From Amphirosellinia nigrospora (lineage: Eukaryota; Ascomycota; Sordariomycetes; Xylariales; Xylariaceae), in the NCBI GenBank assembly GCA_004123355.1, contig SCHM01000004.1, positions 5,297,017 through 5,361,016 on the forward strand: a stretch of DNA of 64,000 nucleotides, given 5' to 3'. The position numbers and the translations under genes are program-made. A model generated the notes under the pieces. That model made no database searches. It was not told where the DNA came from and saw only the letters and a list, made by a program, of their open reading frames with translations. Shown here piece by piece: positions 1 through 13,900 of the stretch. Position 1 is the first letter of the stretch. The number at the start of each line of letters is the position of its first letter.

Positions 1-645
1 TAATATTTATTTTAATATTTATAAGAATTTATTAACGAATATTAAGCTAAATATAGCTTTTATTTTATGTTGCTAAAAAAAAAAAAGTTTTTTATAAAAT
101 TATTATTTATATTAAACTTTACGCTTAAAATAATAAAAATAAAAATTAAACGTTTTTATAGTAAATTATATAAAATAATTATTAATACTTTAATAACTAA
201 CGCGTTATTTAATACGTTTATAATTAAGCTTACGTTTATAATAATTTTAAACGCTTTAAAGTTTTCCGAACTTCTGTTTTAACGAAGTTTTAAGTTATAA
301 TAACTTATAAATAAAATAGTAAAAAAATAAAACAAACAATAATATTACTTAATATTATATAAAAAAAATTATAATTATAATATAGTTTAATTAGATTAAT
401 TTGCTAAAATTAGCAAAAATTTTTTTATACCTTAGCATTTTAATAAAACCTTTAAAAAGTTTATATTATTAGTAGTTTTTTTACATAAAACATAAAAAAA
501 AGCTACTTAATAATATTTATATTTAACTAAATAACTAGTATATACTATTAGTTAAAAAATTTATTATAAATCCATTGCGTAGATTTAATAATAGATTTTT
601 TTCTTTTAATTAAGCTTTATTTTATAACTTATAATATTTTTATTT
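1..645 (+). mobile_element. 3' end of an LTR retrotransposon of family L (fossil), cut by the window edge
   Basis: Positions 1-443 match the 3' internal end of the family L element at about 8,950-9,407, and about 444-645 match its LTR (compare 1,729-1,926 and 9,408-9,610). All are heavily RIP-mutated. The element therefore runs in from the left of the window, and its 5' part is not seen. Immediately after it, family B sequence begins in mid-element, so this L copy most likely inserted into B copy 1. The only open frame of 60 codons or more in the AT block lies here (67-282). It has a low-complexity F/I/K/L composition and I do not regard it as a gene. Confidence 0.6.
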
Positions 646-1728
646 TATTATTAATTCGATTTATAATATAATTTTAAATAAACTATAGTTTAAATATTAT
701 AATATTTTATTAAATTATTAATAAAATTATTTAATATTTTTATTTAGCTATTTTTTAATTATAATATAAAATATTATTTATAATAAATAAAATAAATATA
801 TAATTATAATATTTAGCTTATTAATTTAACGCTAATTAATAAAATTATAATTTAAAAATTAAAAAAACATAGTATTAATAATAATAAAAAAAAACAAAAT
901 AATATTTAAATAATATAAAACTAAAAATATTTATTTTAAAACGTAATAATTTAATATAAAAAAACTTTAATAAAATAAAACGAATAATATTTAATTAGTT
1001 TTTATTAGAATTTATTTTTAAAAATATAAATTATATTTTTTTGTAAAAAATATAATTTTAATTTTTATTTAAAAGTTTAATAAAAAAGTTTTTATTATAT
1101 AAAACAAAATAATATTAATTAATATAAAAAAAACTAATAATTAAAATATTTAGTTTAAATATAATTATTTTTAATATAATAATAAAAAAAAACTAAATAA
1201 AAAATGTTTATATTATTAATATTAATAAAGTTAATAAAATAATTAAAAAATTAAAAAAAATAAAAACGATTTCCGGAAAAAAAAATAAAAAATTAAAATA
1301 AAAAACGTAAAAAAAAATACTTAAAAAATATTAAAACTTAATATATATTTTTAGCTAAATAAATTTTAATATATTATTATTATATTATTTATAAATAAAT
1401 TATAAAATAAAGTTTTTTAAAAATAAATTTAAAGCTAATTTAAATTATAATTTTTTATATAAAATATTATTAAATAAATTAAAAGCTATATAAAAATTTT
1501 TAGTTAAAAATTTATATAAAAGCTTTATTAAACTTAATAATATTTTATATAGTATATTATTTTATTTATAAAAAATAAATAATAAGCTTTATTTTTATAT
1601 AAATTATTATAAATTAAATAAAATTATAAAAAAAACTAATATTTGTTTTTTTTATTAAAAAACCTTAGTTTATATATAAACGAAAATTTTATTTAATTTA
1701 ATATATAATAAATATTTAATTATATTTA

Positions 1729-4700
1729 ATAAAGCCCTTAAGGGGTTTATATTACTAGTGGCTTCTTTGCGCTCCGCGTAAAAAGAAGCTACTTAGTAAT
1801 ATTATATTAGATAAATAGCTAGTATATTATTAGTTAAAAATCTATTATTAGATTATTCGTAGATCTAATAATAAATTCTTTTTTTTAATTAAGCTTTATT
1901 TTATAACTTATAATATTTTTTTAAAATAGTGCTTTATTACGTAGTTTTATTATAAATATTAAACTATACTAAAAACTATTTATTTTTAAATTTTTCGAGG
2001 TTAAAAATTAATTTTCTTAGGCGGCAATTAGCGCGCGTAATTTATATATATTTATTAATTAAAATAAATATCGCGCTTTAACGTCGATTTATTTTATACT
2101 TTTATTTTTATACTTTTTATAAGCTTTTAAATAAGCTAATTATTTAGCTTTAAAAAAAGCTTAATAAAATATTTTATATCCTAAATATATTAGTTTTTAT
2201 AATATAGCTAAAATTATTATAAAGTTATAAACGTTATAGATTTTTATTAATTAATTATTTTAAATATTTTAGTTTTATTATAAAGTTTTTAAACGTTTTA
2301 GTTTATTATTAAAGTTTATAAATATTAATTTATTATTAAAATATAGTTATAAATTATATATATTTTATTTTATTTTTATTTACGTATAATTTATTTTGTT
2401 TTTAAGTTATTATTTATAATATTATATAAAAATAACGAATCGTAAAACTAATATAATAATAATTTTTTATATATTTAGTTATTTATTAAATAAACGCTAG
2501 ATTTATTATCGAATTTTTATTTAAAGTTTTTTTTTTTTAATTTTTAGCGTAACAATTATTAAAATAAATATTATCGTTATTAATATAAGCTTTATTAAAA
2601 ACGTTTATAAATTATCCGATAATATAATTTAAAAAATTAAAATAAAATAAAAAAATAAAATTAGCGTAAAAATAACTAAAGCTAATATTAATATTAATAA
2701 AGTTAATTAATAATAATAAATTAAAAACTTATAAAGTTTTTTAAAATTAAATAATAGCTAAAATTTAATATTAAAACTATAAATATATTTTTAAAATAAT
2801 AATAAAATATAATTTTAAGTAAAATTAAATTAAATTAAATATAAAAAACTATAAAAAAATATCGAACAAATTAATAATAAACTTAACTTAATTATATAAA
2901 TAAATTAAAATTTTAGCGCTTTTATAAAGTTTAAAAAAATTAATATTATATTTTTATTAATATTTTATTTTTAACTATATTAAACTAGCAAGCTTTTTAT
3001 AATATAGTAATTAATTTTAATAATATAGCTATAAATAAAAAAAAAATAATAATAATATTTTTGTTTTTTTTTAAATATAATAATATAGCAATAATATTTT
3101 GCTTTGTTTTTTTTTTATTATTTAAAAGTATTATAAAAAACGTTAAAATATATTTTTTAATCGATAAATAATAATAATAATAATAAAATAATAATAATAA
3201 AAATAATAATAAAAAAATAACTTTAATAATAATCTAAATTTATTAAATATAAAGCTAGCTTTAATAGCTATAGCTATAATAATAAACGTTATTATTATAA
3301 AATTTTATTTTAATTATATTTATAATAAAAATATTTATAAAATTAAATATAAAATATTAAAGTTTTAAACTTTAATTAAAATAACTTAAAAAATAAAAAA
3401 TTATTATAAATAAAAAAATATTATTTATATAAATATATATATATTTTTTAATATTTAAACTATATATAAGTTATAATATAAATTATTAAATAATAGCTAA
3501 ATTTTAAAGCTATTTAATTATTTTTTTAAGTTTTGCTTTTTTATAATAAAATAATAAAATTAAACTTATTAATTATTATATTTAATAAAAAATAATTAAG
3601 TTTAATATTTAAAAAGTTAAAAAAACGTTTTAAAATATATTTAAATATGCTATAAAAAAGTTTTTCGAAAATAATTTTTTTTTATTTAATATAGCAAAAT
3701 AAAATATATTTATTTAATTTATTTAATATAAACTATAATATATTTATAAAAATAAAACTTTAGCGAAAATAATTTTAATTAATAAAATATTATAAAAAAT
3801 ATCGATTAATAAGCCGAAATAATTATTAATTATATTTATTTATAAAAAAAAAATATATTAAATAAATATATAAAAAAATTAAAAACGTATATAAATTAAA
3901 ATAAAAATAAATATAAATTTTTAAACGTTAAACTTTTTTATAACTATTTAAAAATAATAATAAAAACTTTAAAATATTTTAAATATAATAATTATAAATA
4001 TTTTAATTATTATTAATTAAAAAATAAATATTAATTTTATTATAAACGTTATTATTATTTTAATAATAAATATAATAAATAATATATAATAATCGATAAA
4101 AATTATAGTTATTATAAAAAAATAATAAAAAAGTATATAAAATAAAAAACATAATAATAAAAATAAAAATATAATAATAGTTATAATAGCAGTTAAAACT
4201 ATAGCTATAATTAAATTATAGCCGCAATTATAATTATAACTATAATAGCGATTAAACGTTATTATAATAAAAATAATAATTATTATAGCGTATATTAAGC
4301 TAATAATATATGTTTAAATAAAAAAAATCTAAATATAATATTAATAAAAAATATTATAATAATAGTATTTTTATTATATATTTAGTTTAGCTTTTATTTA
4401 TTATAAATATTATAAAAAATATAAATTATTTAATATTTTTATTTTATATATATAAAAATATAAGCTATATATTTTATTAAAATATAGTATATATTAATAT
4501 TTTTTATTTATTATTTCAATAATATATAAATATTATATTTAAATATTATTTTTACGAAATAAATTTTTTTAATATTTAAGCTAGTATAAATTAGCTAAAA
4601 AAAATATAGTTAAAAAATAAAATATTTTTAACGATAATTTTTATTTATATAAAATAAATTAAATAAAATCTTTAAATCGGAAATATTTATATTTAAAATA

Positions 4701-7700
4701 TTAATATAAATATATATAATAAAGCTTTATATTTAAGCTATATATATTTTCGTTTTTATATATACGTTTTATTAACTAGTTAAAATATAAAATATATATT
4801 AATTTAAATATAAATAAACTATAATTAGCGATAAATATTTTAATATATTAAATATATAGTAAAAAAACGTAAAAATTAAATAATTACTATTAAAAATAAA
4901 CGTATAAAAATAATATATTAAGCTAAATTTAAGTTTTTTATTTAAAAATTAATAATAATAAATAGCTTAAAATTATAAAGTATAAAAAAAAATTAAATTA
5001 TAAATAAAAAATTATAACTAAATATATTAATTAGTAATAATTTTTTTTATTTTTATAGCTATTATTAATTATTTTAAAAATATTATTATTTTTTATAACT
5101 TTAATAATTTTATTATTAATTTTAAAGTTTTAGTTATAGTTATAAATATATACGAAAAATTATTAATATTTATTATAACTATTATAGCTAAAAAGCGTAT
5201 ATTTATAAATCGAATATAAACTATTTTATTAACTATAACTTTTATTTTATAATAATATAAAAATATAATAAATATTATAATATATAAAAACTTTTAAAAT
5301 TATTTTAGTTATTAATACTGCGAATATTTTAGTTAAAATAAATAAAATACTAAACTAAAATAAATTAAAATTATAATAATAGTATATATTAGCTTATAAA
5401 AATTAGCTATAAAATTTTAGCTATTATAGCAGTTATTTTAGTAGTATTATTAATAAAATAGTCGGCTTAAAATTTTAGCTATTTTAAATTTGTTTATTAT
5501 TATAAATGCAATTTAATATAATATTAATTATTACGCTATTATAACTAATATAATATTAATAAACTAATATTTATAAATAAATTAGTAATTTTATAGTTGT
5601 TTTTATAGTAACGCTTTAAAACTAATAATTGCGCTATAACGCGTTATTAGCTTAATATAAAATATATTTTTGCTTTTAGCTATTAATATTTTTAATGTTT
5701 AGCTTTTAAGTATTTTTTTATTAACGTATATAACTTTATTATAAATATTAAAACTATATTATTATTAAAAAACTATATATATTAATATTAAAAAAGCTTT
5801 TTAAGCTTAAATTTTAAAAATATATTTTATTTTAAATATTAAAAACTTATAATTTTTAAAATATAATTAATAATAATATTTATATTTTATTAAAAAGGTT
5901 TTAAAGTAGTTAAATTTAAAATTATTAAAGCTTATATATTTTAAATAAATAAAAAAGTTAATATTTTTAAAATAAAATAGTTTAAATTTTTTTATCGATA
6001 ATTAAAAAAATAAAGTAAATATAAAAGCTTATTTTTTTAGTCGAAAAAAATATAAAAGTTTTTAATAAAATTTATAATAAACTTTATAAAATAAATTATA
6101 TAATTTAAATAAATAAAGCTATATTTTTATATATTTATATTTATTATTTAAAAAAAGTTTATAACGTAAATAAAAACTAAATAGTTATTAATTTATAATA
6201 GTTTAATAAAGTTATTATTTTTAATAGCTATTTTTTTTTTTATAAAATAAAATAATCGGAAACTTTTATAAAAAAGCTTATATTATTTATATTAATATAA
6301 CTAGTTTTTTTTATTAATTTTAGTTTATTTTAATTATAAAAATAGTTTATTATTATTAGTTTTTATAATATAAATAATTTAATATTATATTAATAAAATA
6401 TATAATTTTTTAATTATATTTAAAAGTATATAAATAAGTTTTTTTGTTTTTATTTTTATTTTTATTTATTTTATCGATAATATTATTATTTTTTCTAATA
6501 TATTTAAAAATATATATAATATTTAAATATTATTTTTAGTTTATTTTAGTTAAAAATATTATTATATTATTAAAAAAGTTTTTTATTAGTTATTTTTTAT
6601 TAAACTTTTTAGATTTTATATTAATATTTTAAAAATATTTATTATTATTAAACGTATATAAACGTTTAAATAGTTTATATTTTTTAAAAATTTTTAAACT
6701 TTCGAGCAATATTTCGGCGTAAATAAATTTTTTATAACTTTTTTTTTATTATATATAATTAGCTAAGTTTTATAAAAACGTAAAATAGTTTTATTAGCTA
6801 AAAATTATTAAAAAAAAAAAATATAAATAATAACTTAGGTTATTATAAATATTATATATAAATTATATTATAACTTTATACTAGCTAAAATAGCTTTTTT
6901 TAACGCTATTTAAAATATTATTTATTTTAAAACTATATTTTATTATATAACTTAAATTATTTTATATTTATAAATCGATAAATATTTTAAACGAAATTTT
7001 AGTGTTATAGTTTTTTATATTAAACTAAATTTTAAATAAAAACTAAACAAATTTATATTTTTATATAAATATAACTAATTATATATTTAAATCAATATTT
7101 ATTATAAGCTAAAACTAAATATAGCTTTTTTAAACAAAAAATAATATTTTATATAAGCTATAAAAAAACTTTATATAATAATTTATTTAAATAAATATAT
7201 AATAGTTTTAATAAATTATTTAGCTATAAAAAGTATTATTAATTAAACTTTGTTAAATATTTTTGCTATTAATAAAATAAATAATTAATTTATTAATTTA
7301 TTTATTTATTTATTATAATATAGCTTTTAAGTTTTTATTTATTAAAACGTTTTAATTATATTTTAAATATATTAAATCGATTTATTATAATATAAAATAT
7401 TATCGACCTAAAAATAAATTAAAACGATTATAAAAACTTATAATGCTAAATTTTATATAAATATAATAGAATATACTATAGAAATAATAATAATAATATA
7501 TTTAAACGCGATTTTAAGCTAAAATATAAAATAAACTTTTATTATAAAAAAATCTTAAATAAACTTTATTAAAATTAATTTTATAAACTATATAATAATA
7601 AAAACGTTATTTTTTTTTTAAAGCTAAATATTTATTTTTTATTATAAACGGTTTAATTTATAATAAATATAAAAAATTAAACAATTTTATATTTTATATA

Positions 7701-9610
7701 TAATATATAAATAAATATTATATATTATATATAATAAAAATATTATTTTAAACTTAACTAATAATAAAAGCTTTAAAACTATATTTAATTTATAAAAAGT
7801 TATAATATATTAAAAATACTACAAATATTATTAGAAATATATATTATAATAATAAATAAAAACTAGTAAATAATTTACGTTTAATTAAACCTAAAAATAC
7901 GTTATTAATATAAATAATTATAATTAATTTTATTTTATTATTATTTTTAGTTAAATTATAAAATATTTTATAATAATTAAAAGCTTCGATATATATAATT
8001 ATATAATAACAGTTTTTTATTATATATTTAAATGGACGTTTATAATTTTGTAATATAAAATATACTGCTAAAAATAAACAATAGTTTTAATTAAATAATT
8101 ATTTTTAAATAATTAAAATATTTTTAAAAAAATTATTTCTAATTATAATCGTAAGTTTATTTCCGATTTTTAAAAAAATATAAAAATATTAAATATTAAA
8201 TTATTAATAATTATTATATATTACCGTAAAAAAATAGTTTATCCGAAAAAAAAAACTAAACAATTAAAATTATAATATATTTTTATAATTATATATATTT
8301 TAAATCGAACTAGTTCGATATAATTTTTATTTTATAATAAAACTTTAATTTTATATTTTTATAAACTATATAATTTATTTTATATAAATAATTATTTAAG
8401 TTTAAGCTTTTTAGCTTTTTTAATATATTTATAAGCTAAATAAATATATATAATTTTAAAAACGTAAAATTTTTATATAATTATTTATAATAAAATATTA
8501 AATTAATTATAAATTTCGTTGCTATTATAACGAAAAAATATTTTAATAATAAATACTAAATATTAAAATTTAAACTAAATAATAAAGTTTTTTTTGCTTA
8601 TATAATAGTTATTATTTATTTAGTAAGCTTTTTAAAAAATTTATAGCAACGTACTAAACTTTAAGTTATTAAATATAAAATTAGTAATTTAGCTTACGAA
8701 CTAGATTTTTTAAATATTATTATATATATTTTATTATTTTATTATATAATTATAACTATATAAAATAATAAAAACTTTTTTAAGCGAACTATATTATTAC
8801 TAGGGCTTATTAAAGCCAATTAATATTTTAATAATAATAACGAAAATAATATTTATAAAGTAAAATTATATTTAAATATTATTTTAACCGAAAAAAAAAT
8901 AATTTTAATTATTTAATTAAATAAAAAAATAAAATATAAATATAACTATTAATATTTAGTATATTATTTTCATATTTATAAGAACTTATCGATAAATATT
9001 AGTTTAAATATGGCCTTTGTTTTATATTATTAAAAAAAAAAAAAATAACTTTTTGCGGAGCTATTATTTATATTTAAACTTAGTAAGCGCTTTTGTAGGA
9101 GGCCGCGTAAAGTAACTAAAGTTCTTATTTTAGTATTAATTTTTGCCGATATTTTTGTTATAGTTTTTTTAGTACTAATTTCTGTTAATATCTTTATTAT
9201 TAATACGCCTATAAATAAGCTTATTGCTAAACTTTTTTTTAACGAAGTTTTAGGTTATAGCTGCCCGTAAATAAAGTAGTAAAAAAAATAAAACAAGCAA
9301 TAGTATTACTTAATAATATTATATAAACGGATTATAATATAGCTTAAATTAAATTAAACAGATTAGTTTACTAAGGTTAGCAAATATTTTTTATGCCCGG
9401 CATTTTAATAGAGCTTTTAAAGGGTCTATATTGCTAGTAGCTTTTTTGCGCTCTGCGTAAAAGAAGCTACTTAGCAACACTTATATTTAAATAAATAGCT
9501 AGCATACTATTAATTAGAAAATCTATTATTAGATTTACTCCGTGGATTTAATAATAAATTCTCTTCTTTTAATTAAGCTTTATTTTATAACCTATAATAT
9601 TCTTTTTAAT
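1729..9610 (+). mobile_element. LTR retrotransposon family L, full-length but dead copy inserted in family B copy 1
   Basis: Two direct repeats of about 200 bp bound the element: about 1,729-1,926 and 9,408-9,610. Both contain a recognisable block with GCTCCGCGTAAAA or GCTCTGCGTAAAA followed by AGAAGCTACTTAG. The flanking sequence is family B body that is continuous in copy 2, and ATTTA is present at both junctions (1,724-1,728 and 9,611-9,615), as expected of a 5-bp target duplication. The internal 7.5 kb is AT-saturated with no open frame of 60 codons. No protein domain can be recognised, so the superfamily stays open. It looks structurally complete end to end but is thoroughly mutated. Confidence 0.65.
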
Positions 9611-10943
9611 ATTTATATATTATTTAAAAATAAAAATTATATAACGTTTTATATAAAATATAATATATATTAATTGTTAATATTATTATTTAGTTTTATT
9701 AATAAACTTTTAATGTTTTAATAATATATTAATAATATATTATTTAATTTTTTAAATAATTTTTATAATATATACGCTAATAATATTATTATTTATTTAA
9801 AAATAATAAAAAAATATATTATTTATATATTACATATTAAAATAACTAATTTAAGCTAAATTATAAATTAATTTAAAAAAGTTTAAATTTTATATTATTA
9901 AAACTAAGTTTTTAGGTTATATTATTAGTACTAAAAAATTCGAATAAACTTTATTAAAATTAACGTTATATTAAAATAAAAATTTTTATATTAGTTAAAA
10001 CGTATAATTTTTTTAATTAATATTTAAAATCGTATTATTACGCTTTTAAACTAATTAATATAAAAAGTATATTTTTTATATAAACTAAAAAATATAAAAA
10101 GTTATTTTATTAATTTAAAAAACCTTAGTACGCTTTTTTTTATTAAAATATTTCGATTATAATTTATTAATAAAAATTAAAACCGATTTTTTTAATAGCG
10201 TTAGTTTTAACGTATTATTATAATTATATAAAACTTAGCATTTTATAGCGTATTTTTTAAAATATTTTATAATATTAAATTAAACTATAATATTATAATA
10301 AAAAAATTGCTAATAATTATACTATATATTTAAAAAATAAAAACTTAAACTAATTAGCGGCTATAATAAACTTTTTTTAATATTTATTAATAATTAAATA
10401 TTAAAGTTTTTAGTAAAAAATAATATTTTAATTTAAAATAAACTAAATAAATTAATTTTTTTTAGAATATAATTTTTTAATATTATATTATTTTAAAAAA
10501 AATAATATATTAATTAATATTTTATTATAAAAATAAAAAACTTAATAATATAAAAAGCTAAAAAAAAAATATAATATTATTTTATAATATTTTAGCTAAT
10601 AAATAATATAATATAATTAATTTTATATAAATAAAATTATATTAAATAAATTTTATCGAAATATATAATAAATTAAATATTTTATAAAATTATAATTAAT
10701 TAAGCAAATTTTTAAAAAAAACCGTAAAAATATAAATATAAAAATTATTATTAATAAATAAAAATAATAAACTAAAAAACTTATAAAAACTAAAAATAAA
10801 TTAATTATATTTTATAAACGTTTAATTATTTTTAATTTTTTATATTTAAAAATATATTTTATAGAAAAATATATTATAAAATATTTATTATATATTTTAA
10901 AAAATAAACATATATTATATATCGTACTTATTATTAAATAAGT

Positions 10944-13900
10944 GTTAAAATTTATAAGCTTTAGTAGCGCTATGTTTTACTACTAGATAAACTTTATACT
11001 ATTTTTTATTTATAAATAATTGCTATTTATAATAAATACATAACTATTATTTATAATAAATATAGTTGTAGTAAATAAAAGCAAGCACTATAATAAATAT
11101 GCTGCTTTACGCGAGTATTTAAGCAGCTATTTATATTATAATTTAGATTTTTTTTTTTTTTTTTTTATTTATAGATTTTATATATAATATATTATATATA
11201 TTAAAGCTTTATTTTTTTAAATATATAAAGCATAATAATCTATAAATTATTTAAAATATTATAAAATATTAAAACTATTTTTATAATATTTTTTTTAAAC
11301 TAAACAATTAATTAATTTAAAAATATTAAATATTTTTAAAAAAGAACTAAAAATAAATAAAATATATAGCTATACGTATTAGCTTTCGTTAATATTTCGG
11401 ACTTATTTGTTTAAATATTTAAAATAATAAGTTTTTTATAATAAAACTTTAGCAAATAATAAAAAATATATTTATTTTAGCTTTTTAAACTATATAAAAA
11501 CTATAATAATAAGCTATAAAAACTAATTATTTTAATTAATTTAATATAATAGTTTTATAATATTATTAATAACTATATATTTAAAAAATAAAAATTTAAT
11601 ATAAATATTATTAGTTTTAATTATATAGTTTAATATTTAGCTAATAATTATATAAAATTATAAATAAAAAAACTAAGCTTAGTTTTTATTTTAAACTAAT
11701 ATATAATATAATAAAATAATTTAATTTAATTTTAATAAAAATATAAACTAAATTAATATAAATAATATATATAAAAATTTATTATTATTTTTTAAAAAAT
11801 AAAAATATATTTTTTTAATAATAGTTTTTATTATTTAATTATTAATTTATATATATTTATTAAAAAATTAAATAAATAAAATAAAGTTTTTTTAATTAAA
11901 TAAAAAAATAAAATAAATTTATTATTTTATATAATAAATATATTATATTAATATATACTATTAATATTTTTAATTTATAATTAAAATAATTTTAATTAAT
12001 AATAAACTAATTAATAAACTATTAATTAATTATTAAATAAACTATAAAAATAATTAAATAATATAACTATATTTAAAATAATTTAAATATTTTAAACTAA
12101 TAAATAGTTAATTTATTAAATTATTATAAAATAATTTTTATTTTATTAAATAAAAAAATAGCTAATATATAATTAAAATATTAATATTTATTTTTATAAT
12201 AATATAATTAAAAATAAATTTAAATTTAAAATATAAATTTAAACTATATAAAATTGCTTTAAATTTAATATTAATTAGTTTTATAATAATATAATTAAAA
12301 TAATTAATATTAAAACTTATATTAAAAGTTATATAGCTAACGATTTTTTTTTTATTTTTTATTTAATTTATTTAATATATTTATTAATTTAAAAACTATT
12401 TTAAAATATTTTAAAAAAATTTATATTAACGTTAATTATAATAAAAAGCTAAACTAATTTTTAATTTTTAGTTTTAATTAATATATTAGTTAAATTTTTA
12501 AAATTTTAAACTTTTTTATTTATTTAATTAATAAACTAAACTTAAAACTAAATAAAAAAAAAAGTTAAAATAAATATTTTATAATAAATAATTAAGTTAT
12601 ATTAAATATTTAAAAAAAATATTAATTTAATGTTTATATAAATATATTTTTAAATAGTTTATTATTTAATAATATAATTATAATAAATAAAATTTATAAA
12701 AAAAAATATAAAAATTTACTATAATTTTTATTTTTTTTTTTTATTTTTTTTAAATAATTTTTATTTTATTTTAAAACTAATAATAATAATAATAAAATTT
12801 TATTTAATTATTTAAACTTAATACTAATAAATATAATAATTAATTTTTAATAATAAATATTTTAATTATTAATAAAAATATATTTTAAAAAAATATTTTT
12901 TAAAAAATTAAACTTTAATAAATAAAAAACTTAAATTATTATTATTTAGCTATATATATATATTGGATATTAAGCTAACTAATATATAAAAAAATAAACT
13001 TATAATAAATATAAAAAAAAAAATAACTTTAAAAAAAATAGTTTTTTTTTAAAAAAAATATTTCTAAAAAATATTATTAATTATAAAATAAATCTAATAA
13101 AAAATATTTAAATAAAAAACTTTTATATATATTTATATTTTATATAATAATAAATTTTTTTTAATTATAAATAATTTTTTTAAAAATATAAAAATAAATA
13201 TATATATAAATAAAACTAATAATTTATAAAAAAAATTATTAAATTATTTAATTTTATTATTATTATAAACTTTTTTGCTAAAAAAATTATAAAATATAAT
13301 AAAATAAAAAAATATTAATTAAGCTTTTTTATTATTATTAAAAATATATAAAAAAACTTTTAAAAATAAATTTATAATTATTATAATTTAATTTATAATA
13401 TTTTTTAAATTTATAATTTAAATATTATAATATTTTATTAAATTATTAATAAAACTATTTAATATTTTTTTTTAATTATTTTTAATTATAATATAAATAT
13501 TATTTAATAATAAATAAATAAATATAGTTATAATATTTAGTTTATTAATTTAATACTAATTAATAAAATTATAACTTTAAAATTAAAAAAATATAACGTT
13601 AATAATAATAAAAAAAAAAAAAATAATGCTTAAAAAAAAAACTAAAAATATTTTTTAAAATATAATAATTTAATATAAAAAAACTTTAATAAAATAAAAC
13701 GTATAATATTTAATTAATTTTTATTAGAATTTATTTTTAAAAAATATAAGCTATATTTTTTTATAAATATAACTTTAATTTTTATTTAAAAATTTAATAA
13801 AAAAATTTTACTATATAAAATAAAATAATATTAATTAATATAAAAAAACTAATAATTAAAATATTTAGTTTAAATATAATTATTTTTAATATAATATAAA

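Noticed and set aside
67-282. 71-codon open frame in the AT block
   Set aside because: Low-complexity F/I/K/L/N composition inside RIP-mutated retroelement DNA; no domain.
2900-4300. Minisatellite or satellite array inside the family L body (runs of TAA and ATA)
   Set aside because: No constant unit length; the pattern is explained by RIP-driven AT saturation.
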